From an uncultured Clostridium sp. (GTDB lineage: Bacteria; Bacillota; Clostridia; Clostridiales; Clostridiaceae), in NCBI RefSeq assembly GCF_937920395.1, contig NZ_CALEVF010000383.1, positions 1-22,384 on the forward strand: DNA of 22,384 bases, read 5' to 3'. The position numbers and the translations under genes are program-made. The notes under the pieces were generated by a model. The model had not been told where the DNA came from, did not search any database, and saw only the letters and a list, made by a program, of their open reading frames with translations. Position 1 is the first letter of the stretch. Every line of letters begins with the position of its first letter. Positions 1 to 9,346 of this stretch are shown here, piece by piece.

Positions 1-1312
1 CATAACAAAAATCCGAATCTATATCTGGCATTGATACTCTTTCTGGATTTAAGAACCGTTCAAAAATAAGGCTATATTTAATAGGATCAATCTTTGTTAT
101 ATCTAAAGTATAAGCAACTATTGAACCTGCCGCAGACCCACGCCCAGGACCTGTTGGAATTTCATGATCTATTGCAAACTTGATAAAATCCCATACTATA
201 AGAAAATAATCTACATATCCCATTTGTTTTATTATATTAAGTTCATATTCAAGTCTATCCACATACAACTTAGCAGTTGGATTGGCCCCTGCTATTTTAT
301 TTATGGACTCTATAGAGAATCCATCAGTAAGTACAGCACTAAACTCCTCATATCTAGGAGCTAGGCCAGCGTAGCAGTGTTCTCTTAGAAATTCATAAGG
401 ATCTACACCCTGGGGCAATGGAAACCTTGGAAGTTTAGATACATGAAATTCATAATCAAAATTACACATCTCGGCTATTTTAACTGTATTGCTAAGTGCC
501 TCTGGAACATACGCAAAAGTCTTTTGCATCTCTTCAGGAGACTTTAAGTAAAACTGATCTGATGGATATCTCATTCTATTTTCATCATCAACAGTTTTTG
601 CTGTTTGAATACACAAAAGAATATCATGAGCCTTTGAATCCTCTTGCATTATGTAATGAGTATCATTTGTACAAATTAGTGGAATTCCTGTATCCTTTGA
701 TAATTTAACCAAGAGTTCATTAACCTTAAACTGGTCTTGCATACCATGATATTGAAGCTCCAAATAATAGCCATCCTTGAATATATCTCTATATTTCAAT
801 GCTATTTCCTTAGCTTTTTCATAATTATCTCGTAAAAGAAGGCTTTGAACTTCACCACCAAGACAAGCACTACTAGCAATTATTCCTTCACTATACTTTG
901 ATAGAAATTCATAATCAACCCTCGGTTTATAATAAAAACCCCTAATGGACGCTGCTGATACTATCTGCATCAAATTTTGATAACCCTTAGCATTCTTAAC
1001 TAAAAGTATTAAATGGTGGGTAGCATTATCCCTGTCTGGTTGCTTTATATTCATAGATTTAGCCGCAACATATACTTCACAACCGATAATAGGTTTGATT
1101 CCTTGTTCTTTCGCTTGTTTATAAAATTCTACGCATCCATACATTACTCCATGGTCTGTTATAGCAATACTTTTCATACCTAACTCTTTGGTTTTAGCTA
1201 TAAGCTCTTTAATCTTTCCCGAACCATCAAGAAGGCTATACTCTGTATGCACATGAAGATGTACAAAACTCCCTAAATCTTCTTTTTCTTTTGTCCTTAG
1301 TTCTTCAGTCAT
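1..1312 (-). CDS. dnaE: DNA polymerase III alpha subunit DnaE, 5' part of gene (C-terminal portion off the left edge)
   Basis: Replicative DNA polymerase catalytic subunit of the DnaE class; only the first 437 codons are present and the frame is open to the window edge. It begins [12 protein letters not shown]. The PHP domain starts at once with the metal-binding HLHVHT motif (His18, 20, 22), followed by ITDHG near residue 50. The polymerase palm begins near the edge: [10 protein letters not shown], then PDIDSDF at residues 429-435, where Asp432 and Asp434 match the catalytic aspartates of bacterial alpha subunits. The start ATG (1312-1310) is preceded by GAGGGGAAGTG, a good ribosome-binding site. 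The gene sits 39 bp after the CBS/DRTGG gene and is probably the last visible member of the rapZ-yvcK-whiA operon. PolC is the other clostridial replicative polymerase, but PolC would carry an inserted exonuclease domain and does not begin with PHP, so DnaE is secure. Confidence 0.97.
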   Translation of the reverse strand, partial: MTEELRTKEKEDLGSFVHLHVHTEYSLLDGSGKIKELIAKTKELGMKSIAITDHGVMYGCVEFYKQAKEQGIKPIIGCEVYVAAKSMNIKQPDRDNATHHLILLVKNAKGYQNLMQIVSAASIRGFYYKPRVDYEFLSKYSEGIIASSACLGGEVQSLLLRDNYEKAKEIALKYRDIFKDGYYLELQYHGMQDQFKVNELLVKLSKDTGIPLICTNDTHYIMQEDSKAHDILLCIQTAKTVDDENRMRYPSDQFYLKSPEEMQKTFAYVPEALSNTVKIAEMCNFDYEFHVSKLPRFPLPQGVDPYEFLREHCYAGLAPRYEEFSAVLTDGFSIESINKIAGANPTAKLYVDRLEYELNIIKQMGYVDYFLIVWDFIKFAIDHEIPTGPGRGSAAGSIVAYTLDITKIDPIKYSLIFERFLNPERVSMPDIDSDFCY

Positions 1313-1351
1313 TTTTTCACTTCCCCTCAAACCATAAATTATATAAACATA

Positions 1352-2656
1352 TTATTTACCAAATATTTTGGCTGAAATCATAGACTTTGCAATAGGCTCA
1401 TTATTCTTATTGTACATGTTTATTTCTACCTTAGAAAAACTCCTACCTTTATCAATGATTTTTGCATACACATCTATATCACTACCCATTTGCACAGGTT
1501 TCATAAAATACGACATAATACTATCTACTGAGATGTTAATATTATTATTCTGCCTTAATGACATAATCCCCATAGTTGATAAGAGCATATTTAGTGAACT
1601 CCAAGAAGCCGTTCCAAAAGGATCTAACATCTGTGGTATGATTTGACCATTAAAATGCAAACTATTCTCCTCGTGTACACATGTAAAATTCATTAAAATA
1701 AGGTCTTCTAAAGTTTCAGCAACTTGTGGTTGCCTAAGTGCAAACTCCATTGCTTTTATAACATGTTCTATAGTTAGAACCCCTACAAGTTTTTTCCTAT
1801 CAACCACAGGACAAATTTTAATTCCATCCCAACCCATAATATGAGCTGCATAAGCTATAGTTGTTTTAGGTGTTACACATACAGGGTTCTTATTCATAAT
1901 TTTATTGATAAGTTCATCATCATCGTTACATCCTTGTAGATCTCTTAATGTAACTATCCCAATAATTTTCATGTTCTCATCAAGCACTGGATATCTCTCA
2001 TGGTTAGTCTCTATCATTAGTTGCCTCCAAGTAGCAACAGTGTCAGTACCCATAAGACAAGTAGTATTAGTATCCATCACATCTTCAACTAAAATAATTT
2101 CCTTTTTGATCATAGTTTCATAAAGAGCTTTGTTTATCATGCTAGCCACTGTAAAACTATCATAAGTTGACGATAAAACAGGAATTCCTTTTTCATCCGC
2201 AAGTTTCTTTACCTCTTCACTACAATCAAAACCTCCAGTAATTAGTACTGCTGCCTCATTTTCAAGAGCAAGTTGTTGTGCTTCTTCTCTATTTCCAACA
2301 ATAAGAAGGTACCCTGGTTTCAGATATCTAATTATTGATTCAACAGACATTGCTCCAATAATAAATTTATTTAAACTTTTATTTATCCCCTCTTTACCAC
2401 CCAAAATAGTAGCATCAAGGATTCTTATAACTTCAGCATAAGTAAGACTATCAATATTTTTTTTATATACCTTCTCAACTCTTACTGTTCCAACTCTAGG
2501 AACGGTATTAACAATACCCATGTTCTCTGCTTCTTTTATCGCTCTATAGGATGTTCCATCACTAATACCTAGTTCAGAACTTATGCCTCTTACAGATATT
2601 TTGGTTCCAATTTGCAGCCCAAGTATATGATTAACTATCTCCTCATGCTTTGACAT
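1352..2656 (-). CDS. ytoI: YtoI-like HTH-DRTGG-CBS-hotdog protein
   Basis: A 434-residue cytosolic protein with four modules matching Bacillus YtoI in order and length. They are an N-terminal winged-helix/GntR-like HTH (about 17-57), a DRTGG domain (about 75-180, with YLKPGYLLIVGNREE and AAVLITGGF), a pair of CBS domains (about 190-245 and 250-305, each with a V-x-D-x-x-x-x-x-G-x-x-T core), and a C-terminal 4HBT/hotdog fold (about 325-432). CBS pairs usually bind adenine nucleotides and the hotdog fold often binds acyl-CoA, so a ligand-sensing role is likely, but the ligand and DNA target are unknown. The start ATG uses GGAAGG that overlaps the stop of whiA, only 7 bp upstream, so translation is probably coupled to whiA. 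It is placed between whiA and dnaE, as in other clostridia. Biochemical function is not established. Confidence 0.88.
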   Translation of the reverse strand: MSKHEEIVNHILGLQIGTKISVRGISSELGISDGTSYRAIKEAENMGIVNTVPRVGTVRVEKVYKKNIDSLTYAEVIRILDATILGGKEGINKSLNKFIIGAMSVESIIRYLKPGYLLIVGNREEAQQLALENEAAVLITGGFDCSEEVKKLADEKGIPVLSSTYDSFTVASMINKALYETMIKKEIILVEDVMDTNTTCLMGTDTVATWRQLMIETNHERYPVLDENMKIIGIVTLRDLQGCNDDDELINKIMNKNPVCVTPKTTIAYAAHIMGWDGIKICPVVDRKKLVGVLTIEHVIKAMEFALRQPQVAETLEDLILMNFTCVHEENSLHFNGQIIPQMLDPFGTASWSSLNMLLSTMGIMSLRQNNNINISVDSIMSYFMKPVQMGSDIDVYAKIIDKGRSFSKVEINMYNKNNEPIAKSMISAKIFGK

Positions 2657-2663
2657 TATCTTC

Positions 2664-3614
2664 TTACCTTCCTTCTTTCCTTAATTCTTCAGCAATTTTT
2701 TCTATTCTTCTTAATCTATGATTAATACCAGATTTTCCTACTGGAGGTTCAAGTATTGCTCCAAGTTCTTTTAAAGATTCATCAGGATACTCAAGCCTCA
2801 ACTCAGCTATTTCCCTCAAATTTTTGGGCAATCTCTTAAAACCTATTTCATTTTGTATTAATTTTATACTTTCTACTTGTCTAACTGATGCATTTACTGT
2901 TTTACTAAGATTAGCAGTTTCACAGTTCACAAGTCTATTCACATTATTTCGCATTTCTTTCATTATCCTTACATTTTCTAGAAATAGCAAAGAATTATGT
3001 GCTCCAATTATGTTAAGAAGATCAACAATTTGTTCACCTTCTTTAATATAAATAACAAAACTACTTTTTCTTTGTATTATTTTTGAAAATAATCCATAGC
3101 TATTAATAAGTGTGCTTAATTCCTGTGCATAATCACTATCATGAGTCACAAACTCAACATGGTAGTTCTTTTCAGGGTTACTAATACTTCCACCACCTAA
3201 AAAGGCCCCTCTTATATATTTACGTTTGCATTCCTCAGCATCAATTAACCTACTAGGTATAGTATAATCTATTGAAAAAAAGTTTTCATCCTCAAGGACT
3301 GCCACTTGCTTTAATAAGTCTTTAACACCCATTTCTTCTGTAATTATAACGACATATACATTTTTTTTCTTAAGTGAATTACTTCTCTTAACTAATAATC
3401 TAGCATGAATACCAAAATGTTCCTTTAACAATTTAAAGATAAGTCTTGCTATCGCAGGATTTTCAGTTGTTATTTGAAAATTTATTTGTTTGTTTGATCC
3501 AAGTCCAATAGTTCCACTAACCTTCATTATAGCCGCCATTTCAGCCATGGCCTCTTGCTTGCTCATATCTGTAAATCTACAAATTTCATTTTTAACCTTA
3601 GACGAAAATGACAT
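2664..3614 (-). CDS. whiA: WhiA DNA-binding regulator / cell-division factor
   Basis: Homologue of sporulation factor WhiA, 316 residues, the same length as the Bacillus protein. The N-terminal two thirds (about 1-215) form the degenerate LAGLIDADG homing-endonuclease fold; the block YIRGAFLGGGSISNP at residues 133-147 is the family hallmark and lacks the catalytic acidic residue. The C-terminal part (about 220-312) is the helix-turn-helix domain, with SVRQVESIKLIQ and LKELGAILEPPVGKSGINHRLRRIEKIAEEL. In Firmicutes WhiA binds the nucleoid and influences chromosome segregation and Z-ring formation; in actinobacteria it is a sporulation activator. The start has a strong AAGGAG seven bases upstream and lies 4 bp after the yvcK stop. 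The order rapZ-yvcK-whiA is conserved across Gram-positives. Confidence 0.96.
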   Translation of the reverse strand: MSFSSKVKNEICRFTDMSKQEAMAEMAAIMKVSGTIGLGSNKQINFQITTENPAIARLIFKLLKEHFGIHARLLVKRSNSLKKKNVYVVIITEEMGVKDLLKQVAVLEDENFFSIDYTIPSRLIDAEECKRKYIRGAFLGGGSISNPEKNYHVEFVTHDSDYAQELSTLINSYGLFSKIIQRKSSFVIYIKEGEQIVDLLNIIGAHNSLLFLENVRIMKEMRNNVNRLVNCETANLSKTVNASVRQVESIKLIQNEIGFKRLPKNLREIAELRLEYPDESLKELGAILEPPVGKSGINHRLRRIEKIAEELRKEGR

Positions 3615-3618
3615 TACT

Positions 3619-4956
3619 CTACTCCTTATTGCGTTTATTTTCCTTCAGGCTCTGTGATAAATAAAAGTATTCAACTATTTTCTTTTTATCGTTAAAGAAC
3701 TTTTTCTCCATAATTGTTTCTATTAATATGGTTGCAAGCTTATCCGTATCATGTCTTATATGATCTTTCCCTACTTTAACAAAATTACTTTTAATTACCC
3801 CTATGCCGTGTTTTTTAATTTCCTCTTCATTTACAATAACCATATTTGAATTATCAATATGATATTTCAGTTCTAGTTCACTACTTATTTTCCCTGTATT
3901 CACCAAAACATAATCAACGACTTTGCCTTTAGCGTGTCTATTTATAGCCTTAATATGATCACTAACACTATAATTGTCACTCTCACCCGGTTGGGTCATT
4001 ATATTTGACACATAAATTCTTATAGCTTTTGTCTTATACAATGCATTTCTTATTTCTTTTACTAGTAGATTAGGAATAATACTAGTGTAAAGACTTCCCG
4101 GGCCTAAAATTACTGCATCCGCTTCACCTATAGCAACTAACGCTTCCTTAAGTGCCCTAGCATCTTTAGGTTCTATAAAGACTTCATCAATAGGACTCTT
4201 ATTCTCTATTACACCTTTAGGAATATTAGATTCTCCATCAATTATATTCCCATTTTTAAGCTTCGCCTTTAATGTCATATTATCTAAAGTAACTGGTATA
4301 ACCCTACCCGTTACCGCTAGTACAGAACTCATTTTCTGTACAGCTTCCTCAAAATTGTTAGAAATTCCATCCATCGCTGCTAAAAACAAATTACCAAAAC
4401 TCTGATCCTTTAATCTTCCATCTTTAAATCTATATTGTAATAATTCATCCATTAATGGTTCTGTATCTGCTAAAGCTAAAATACAATTTCTAATATCTCC
4501 AGGAGGAAGGATTCCTAAATCATCTCTTAAAACACCTGATCCCCCACCATCATCTGCAACTGTAACTATTGCTGTTATATTATTAGTATATTTTTTAAGA
4601 CCTCTAAGCATTGTAGATAAGCCGGTGCCTCCACCAATCACTACAATCTTAGGTCCCTTTACAAGTACTCTCTTTTCATATATCAAATCTTCCAATTTTG
4701 TTGAACTTATATCAACATCAACACTACCTGTGTTAATCAATATAACAAAGAATTTTATAACTTGCATTATAGCAAGATATATGGTCAAAGCTCCAAACAC
4801 TATAATCAGTGCTGCTAGAGCCATTTTTGACATAGAGTGGTAATGTTTATTTATTAGTTCGACAACTCCAAATACTAAAATAGAAGCACCTACAATACCT
4901 AGAAGAATCCACCTTTTTATATTAATCCCAGGCTTCAACAAATTCTTTAGCATCAT
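3619..4956 (-). CDS. yvcK: YvcK/CofD-like gluconeogenesis factor with N-terminal membrane segments
   Basis: YvcK family protein (445 residues) that in Bacillus is needed for growth on gluconeogenic carbon sources and for PBP1 localisation, and binds UDP-sugars. The CofD-like Rossmann domain starts near residue 103 with [11 protein letters not shown] (GGGTG, 108-112), followed by [14 protein letters not shown] (133-146) and PPGDIRN (151-157). The sequence [15 protein letters not shown] further on is a family block. Unlike the ~317-residue Bacillus protein, this one has about 100 extra N-terminal residues with two hydrophobic helices (about 15-35 and 45-74), so it should be tethered to the membrane; I recall this longer form from other clostridia. 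ATG overlaps the rapZ stop as ATGA, indicating translational coupling. An alternative start is the next codon, also ATG. Confidence 0.95.
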   Translation of the reverse strand: MMLKNLLKPGINIKRWILLGIVGASILVFGVVELINKHYHSMSKMALAALIIVFGALTIYLAIMQVIKFFVILINTGSVDVDISSTKLEDLIYEKRVLVKGPKIVVIGGGTGLSTMLRGLKKYTNNITAIVTVADDGGGSGVLRDDLGILPPGDIRNCILALADTEPLMDELLQYRFKDGRLKDQSFGNLFLAAMDGISNNFEEAVQKMSSVLAVTGRVIPVTLDNMTLKAKLKNGNIIDGESNIPKGVIENKSPIDEVFIEPKDARALKEALVAIGEADAVILGPGSLYTSIIPNLLVKEIRNALYKTKAIRIYVSNIMTQPGESDNYSVSDHIKAINRHAKGKVVDYVLVNTGKISSELELKYHIDNSNMVIVNEEEIKKHGIGVIKSNFVKVGKDHIRHDTDKLATILIETIMEKKFFNDKKKIVEYFYLSQSLKENKRNKE

Positions 4957-5837
4957 AGCTTACCATCACCTCTATTTACATCTTCATTTATGTCCCTATG
5001 ATCTATATTAACGTTATATCCATTATGCTTAAGGATTTCATAAATTCTATTTGCTATAGCAACAGATCTATGTCTTCCCCCTGTACATCCTATGGAAACT
5101 ATAAGTTGTCTTTTTCCTTCTTTTTTATAATTCGGGATAAGGAACTGTAACATATCTTGAAGTTTTTCTATAAATACTTTAGTCCCCTCAAAATCTAATA
5201 CATAATCTCGAACCGGTTGGTCATTGCCTGAATACTTCTTAAGTTCTGGAATATAAAAAGGGTTTGGCAAAAATCTAACATCAAATACCAAATCGGAATC
5301 CACAGGAATACCATATTTAAATCCAAACGAAACCACAGTTATAACAAGTTTAGTTTCTATTTGCCCTTCCTCACCATAAATATTATTTATTTCTTCTGTA
5401 AGTTCTCTTGCAGAAAGCTTAGATGTATTAATTATATGGTCGGCACGCTCACGAACATCCTTAAGTTTTCGTCTTTCAGTTTCAATTCCATTTACAACTC
5501 TTCCCTCTGGTGCTAGAGGATGTTTACGCCTTGACTCTTTATATCTTTTAATAAGCACTTTATCTGAAGCCTCTAAAAATAATATTTCATACTCATATCC
5601 TTCATCTCTTAGATACGTTAAGCTTTCAAACAAATCATCAAAAAACTTTCCACCACGAATATCTATAACTAAAGCAATTCTGTCAATATTACCATTAGAT
5701 TGATAACATGCCTCAGCAAATTTGGGAATTAGAACTGGTGGCAAATTATCCACACAAAAGAATCCCAGATCCTCAAGATTTCTTACCGTCTGTGTTTTTC
5801 CAGCACCTGATAACCCTGTCAATATAACAAATCTCAT
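4953..5837 (-). CDS. rapZ: RapZ (YvcJ) nucleotide-binding protein
   Basis: P-loop protein of the RapZ/YvcJ family, 294 residues (Bacillus YvcJ is almost identical in length). Walker A is GLSGAGKT at residues 8-15. VIDIRGG near 58-63 fits the Walker B strand. The C-terminal domain carries the family motif GCTGGRHRS at 250-258. In E. coli RapZ binds the GlmZ/GlmY small RNAs and controls glucosamine-6-phosphate synthase; in Bacillus YvcJ hydrolyses nucleotides and affects competence gene expression. No GlmZ-like RNA is visible here, so the clostridial role is inferred to be nucleotide or cell-wall precursor sensing. It is the first gene of the rapZ-yvcK-whiA-ytoI-dnaE run, with an extended -10 promoter close upstream. 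The ribosome-binding site is GAGGGGG separated from ATG by U8A. Confidence 0.96.
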   Translation of the reverse strand: MRFVILTGLSGAGKTQTVRNLEDLGFFCVDNLPPVLIPKFAEACYQSNGNIDRIALVIDIRGGKFFDDLFESLTYLRDEGYEYEILFLEASDKVLIKRYKESRRKHPLAPEGRVVNGIETERRKLKDVRERADHIINTSKLSARELTEEINNIYGEEGQIETKLVITVVSFGFKYGIPVDSDLVFDVRFLPNPFYIPELKKYSGNDQPVRDYVLDFEGTKVFIEKLQDMLQFLIPNYKKEGKRQLIVSIGCTGGRHRSVAIANRIYEILKHNGYNVNIDHRDINEDVNRGDGKL

Positions 5838-5872
5838 TAAAAAAAACCCCCTCTACAAAATCAAGAATTTCT

Positions 5873-5878
5873 ATTATA
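5873..5878 (-). promoter_or_regulatory. Extended -10 promoter for the rapZ operon
   Basis: The minus strand reads TTTGGTATAATAG, giving a perfect TATAAT preceded by TGG (TGn extended -10). No good -35 hexamer is found at 16-18 bases, which is normal for extended -10 promoters. Transcription would start near 5866, about 29 nt before the rapZ ATG. The rest of the 5838-6018 gap is very AT-rich and shows no other clear signal. Confidence 0.5.
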
Positions 5879-6009
5879 CCAAATATTTTATTATTACTAA
5901 TAATATTTCAATATTATCAATTATTCGCCTTAAATGCTTGTCTACTTAGTTGTACTAATACAGTTTCATTTTTAATTATAACACAAATAATCATAATTAT
6001 AGATATGTA

Positions 6010-6052
6010 AATATAAAAAAAATGCACAACATTTTGTCTTATTGTGCATTTT
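6010..6052 (-). terminator. Rho-independent terminator after murB
   Basis: Perfect 11-bp inverted repeat: AAAATGCACAA at 6019-6029 and TTGTGCATTTT at 6042-6052, with a 12-nt loop. On the minus strand the hairpin is followed by a T-rich run from the A tract at 6010-6020. It begins 45 bp past the murB stop, so it separates murB from the rapZ operon. Confidence 0.85.
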
Positions 6053-6096
6053 AAAATCATATTTATTTTATCGTTTTTTAATTATTCATAAAAAGA

Positions 6097-7041
6097 TCAT
6101 TGATTTAACGAAATTTCAGAAGACTCTTTGTCCTCTCCCCATATCTTTACCTCGGTATCAAGCTTTACACCAAACTTCTCTTGTACTTCATCTTGTACAA
6201 GCTTGATTAAATCCAAAATATCTGTTGCACTTGCATTCTTTTTATTAATAATAAAACCTGAATGTTTAACAGACACTTCTGCATCACCAACATGAGTACC
6301 TTTCAAATTTGAATCTTGTATAAGCACACTTGCGTAGTGCCCCTCAGGTCTTTTAAACGTACTTCCTGCTGATGCATATTCTAAAGGTTGTTTATCACTT
6401 CTTTTTTTTGCAAGGTCATCCATTCTAGCTTTTATAACTGCCTTGTCACCTGGCTCTAGCTTAAGAGTAACACTTATCACTGTATATCCATGTTTAAGAA
6501 CAGCGCTACTCCTGTAAGAAAGCTCCATCTCATCTTTTTCTATAGTTAATAATTCTCCATCCTTGTCTATTGCAAGTATGCTATCTAGAACCATAGACAT
6601 TTCGCCATTATATGCTCCTGCATTCATAGCAGCTGCGCCACCAATGCTACCTGGTATTCCATTAGCAAATTCAATACCTTTAAGCCCACTATCTAATGCT
6701 GACATTGTAACATCATATAAGCTAGCTCCGCTTTGAGCTGTTATTTCATTTCCATCAACCTCAATTTTATTAAGATTACATAGTTTTATAACAACGCCGC
6801 GAATTCCACCGTCCTTAACTAATAAATTAGAACCTTTTCCTATTAAAAAATAGTTAACCTTATATTTTTTGCATATTTTTATTAAAGCTTGAACTTCCAG
6901 GACATCATTTGGTGTTACCAAAATATCAGCCGGTCCACCCACTCTAAAAGAAGTATGGTTTTCCATTAGTTCATCCACCATTATATTAGCATTATCTGTC
7001 ACTTTATTTATTTGTTTAAGTATTTCCGTATATGATTTCAT
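6097..7041 (-). CDS. murB: UDP-N-acetylenolpyruvoylglucosamine reductase MurB
   Basis: FAD-dependent cytosolic enzyme that reduces UDP-GlcNAc-enolpyruvate to UDP-MurNAc, the second committed step of peptidoglycan precursor synthesis. Numbering from the chosen start (314 residues): SFRVGGPAD (31-39) and LIGKGSNLLV (66-75) bind FAD; GIPGSIGGAAAMNAGAY (128-144) and SYRSS (175-179) are family blocks. The catalytic serine is in YASAGSTFKRP (Ser227), and the catalytic glutamate in LDTEVKIWGE (Glu297). The open frame extends 16 codons upstream, but AAGGAG lies seven bases before the ATG at 7041-7039 (four before an adjacent ATG at 7044), so the upstream part is not translated. It is a single-gene unit between uvrC and its own terminator. 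Confidence 0.95.
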   Translation of the reverse strand: MKSYTEILKQINKVTDNANIMVDELMENHTSFRVGGPADILVTPNDVLEVQALIKICKKYKVNYFLIGKGSNLLVKDGGIRGVVIKLCNLNKIEVDGNEITAQSGASLYDVTMSALDSGLKGIEFANGIPGSIGGAAAMNAGAYNGEMSMVLDSILAIDKDGELLTIEKDEMELSYRSSAVLKHGYTVISVTLKLEPGDKAVIKARMDDLAKKRSDKQPLEYASAGSTFKRPEGHYASVLIQDSNLKGTHVGDAEVSVKHSGFIINKKNASATDILDLIKLVQDEVQEKFGVKLDTEVKIWGEDKESSEISLNQ

Positions 7042-7085
7042 CATTCTACTCCTTGAAAATATTAATATATTTATAATCTTACACA

Positions 7086-7114
7086 ACATAATATAAATAA
7101 TATTTATATTATGT
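7086..7114. repeat. Perfect AT-only palindrome upstream of murB
   Basis: ACATAATATAAAT at 7086-7098 and its exact reverse complement at 7102-7114, separated by AAT. It lies 45-73 bp before the murB start and about 86 bp past the uvrC stop. There is no U-tract on the minus strand, so a simple terminator is not well supported; a cruciform, mRNA 5' hairpin or operator is possible. Confidence 0.5.
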
Positions 7115-7130
7115 AAGTTATAGTTCCTTT

Positions 7131-7159
7131 AGTTTAACCTTTTTACTAAGATATTTCAA
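7131..7159 (-). promoter_or_regulatory. Possible murB promoter
   Basis: On the minus strand TTGAAA (7159-7154) is followed after 17 bases by TAAACT (7136-7131). Position between the uvrC stop and murB is right, but the -10 matches TATAAT at only four positions, so this is tentative. Confidence 0.33.
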
Positions 7160-7199
7160 CCGTTTAAATTTTTGATGTACATAAGTATTACGTCTAAGG

Positions 7200-9065
7200 T
7201 CATTTATTGTTTTTAAAATATTCTATAACACACTGGGTTGACTTACTGTCCATAGATGGTGTATCCATTAGTTCTTTTGTACTAGCGCCTTTTATATTAT
7301 CGATACTACCAAACTTTTTAAGTAGCTCTCTTCTTCTCTTTTCACCTATATTAGGTATGTTGTCTAGCACAGAATATAATGTTCTTTTATCCCTAAGCGT
7401 TCTATGATAAGTAATTGCAAATCTATGAACCTCATCTTGCACTCTAGTAATCAAGTGCATACTTTGGGAATTACTTTTCATAAATAGTTCTATATTATTA
7501 TATATTAACCCTCTAGTTTTGTGTCTATCATCCTTGACCATTCCACATACTGGTATATCGATATTGAGGTTATTTAAAACCTCAAGAGCCACATTAACTT
7601 GGCCTTTTCCACCATCCATAAGAATTAAATCCGGAAACACACAAAACTTGCCTTTACTAAGTTCTAAATTTCTCTCTTTTATTCTCTTCACCTCATCAAG
7701 GCCTCGACGAAATCTTCGTTCTAAAATTTCTCGCATACTGTCATAATCATTTGCACCTATTACTGACTTTATCTTAAACCTTCTGTAATCGCTGCTTTTA
7801 GGCTTTCCTCCTTCAAAAACCACCATACTCCCTACAGAATCTACCCCCATTATATTTGAGATATCATATGCTTCGATTCTATCAGGTATTTCATCAAGTT
7901 TTAATAATTCTGTAATCTCCTGCATTGCAATTTTATGAATTTCCTTATCCTGCATATCTTTCAATTTAAAATTCTCAAGAGTTATCTTAGCATTGTTTGC
8001 TACCATCTCTAAAGTCTTTTTCTTTTCTCCCTTTTGAGGAATCTTAATAATTACCTTTGAATCTTTTTTATCACTAAGCCACTGCTCAAGTATTTCTACC
8101 TCACTTATAAAAGGTACATAAATTGTTTTTGGAATAAATGCAGTCCCACCATAAAATCTCTTTATAAATTCTTCTATAAGTTCATTCCCTACATCCTCTG
8201 CTTCATCATTTAAAATAAAGTGTTCTCTACCTACAATCTTGCCATCTCGAAGGAAAAACACTTGAATACAAACATCTTTTTCATCAACATATAAATTAAT
8301 GAAATCTTCATTTTCACAATTTCCTATAATAATCTTCTGTTTCTCATTTATTTTTTCTATAGCCATTATTTTATCCCGAAACACCACTGCTTTTTCAAAC
8401 TCCAAAGCTTCCGATGCATTCTCCATTTTCCTTTTTAATTCATCCCTTATACTTTTATCTTTTCCTGTAAGTAGCTCCAAAGCACCTTTTATAATCTTTC
8501 CGTAATCTTCTTTACTAATATAGCCTGTACAAGGGGCTTTGCATAGTCCTATATGATAGTTCAAACATGGTCTATCATGCAGGACACCCTCTTTAATATT
8601 TCTTCTACATGTTCGAAGCGGAAATATTTGTTTTATAAGTTCAATGGTACTATATACAGCTGCGGAATCTGTGTATGGCCCAAAATATCTTCCTCCATCA
8701 CTTGCAATATTTCTAGTTACAAATATCCTTGGAAACTCCTCATTAATAGTTATCTTTATAAATGGATAATGTTTATCATCTTTTAGCAAGATATTATATC
8801 TTGGGGTATATTTCTTAATAAGATTACACTCAAGAATCAAAGCTTCCATCTCTGAATCAGTCACTATATATTCAAATTCAGCTATATTTTTCACCATAGC
8901 CTTAACTTTTACGGAATGATTTTTTGATGCCTTAAAATACTGCCTTACTCTATTTTTTAATATCTTAGCTTTTCCAACGTATATTATCTCACCAAGATTA
9001 TTTTTCATAAGATATACTCCTGGTGCATCTGGAAGAGTCTTTAGTTGATAATCAAAGTCAAACAC
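7200..9065 (-). CDS. uvrC: Excinuclease ABC subunit C (UvrC)
   Basis: Dual-incision nuclease of nucleotide excision repair, 621 residues, slightly long for the family. The N-terminal GIY-YIG nuclease (about 12-95; GVYLM and YVGKAK) makes the 3' cut. Four cysteines at 153, 167, 175 and 179 match the iron-sulfur cluster site described for UvrC. The UVR domain that contacts UvrB is at about 205-240. The RNase H-like nuclease for the 5' cut spans about 395-560; Asp401 (EAYDISN), Asp484 (LMDGGKGQV) and His547 (DEVHRFA) are the expected triad. A helix-hairpin-helix tail is at about 567-615 (LDNIPNIGEKRR). The start is GTG, chosen because AAGGGGG sits eleven bases upstream and no ATG fits. It is separated from uvrBA by the FHA-SEDS-PBP cluster and shows no SOS box of its own. 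Confidence 0.96.
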   Translation of the reverse strand: MFDFDYQLKTLPDAPGVYLMKNNLGEIIYVGKAKILKNRVRQYFKASKNHSVKVKAMVKNIAEFEYIVTDSEMEALILECNLIKKYTPRYNILLKDDKHYPFIKITINEEFPRIFVTRNIASDGGRYFGPYTDSAAVYSTIELIKQIFPLRTCRRNIKEGVLHDRPCLNYHIGLCKAPCTGYISKEDYGKIIKGALELLTGKDKSIRDELKRKMENASEALEFEKAVVFRDKIMAIEKINEKQKIIIGNCENEDFINLYVDEKDVCIQVFFLRDGKIVGREHFILNDEAEDVGNELIEEFIKRFYGGTAFIPKTIYVPFISEVEILEQWLSDKKDSKVIIKIPQKGEKKKTLEMVANNAKITLENFKLKDMQDKEIHKIAMQEITELLKLDEIPDRIEAYDISNIMGVDSVGSMVVFEGGKPKSSDYRRFKIKSVIGANDYDSMREILERRFRRGLDEVKRIKERNLELSKGKFCVFPDLILMDGGKGQVNVALEVLNNLNIDIPVCGMVKDDRHKTRGLIYNNIELFMKSNSQSMHLITRVQDEVHRFAITYHRTLRDKRTLYSVLDNIPNIGEKRRRELLKKFGSIDNIKGASTKELMDTPSMDSKSTQCVIEYFKNNK

Positions 9066-9248
9066 AACAGCGTACCCCCTTTATGTTATATAATCATATT
9101 AACTTAAACATATATATTAAGAATTATACTTATACGTTTAAATTTCCCGGGCAATTTATTACAACTTACTACATATATTATTCATTCTATCTAATCATTC
9201 ATTTTATACGTCATTATATCTAATTATACTACTAAATAAATTGTGACA

Positions 9249-9299
9249 GATAAAATATAAAGTCAAATATTATAATAATATTTGACTTTATATTTTATC
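9249..9299 (-). terminator. Long palindromic terminator after the PBP gene
   Basis: A perfect 23-bp inverted repeat (9249-9271 with 9277-9299) and a 5-nt loop, 48 bp beyond the PBP stop. The outer arms are A-rich on one side and T-rich on the other, so the inner 13-bp stem is followed by a U-rich tail on both strands. It may act in both directions, but only the minus strand has a gene upstream of it. Confidence 0.7.
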
Positions 9300-9346
9300 C
9301 ATTATGTTCATACTACACATTTCTTATAATCTACAATGTTATAGCT

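Noticed and set aside
164..708. Two short plus-strand open frames
   Set aside because: Antisense to dnaE, whose protein reads through without interruption.
9123..9128. TATAAT on the minus strand upstream of uvrC as its promoter
   Set aside because: The region at -35 spacing is GC-rich CCCGGG and gives no acceptable hexamer; in such AT-rich DNA an isolated TATAAT is weak evidence.
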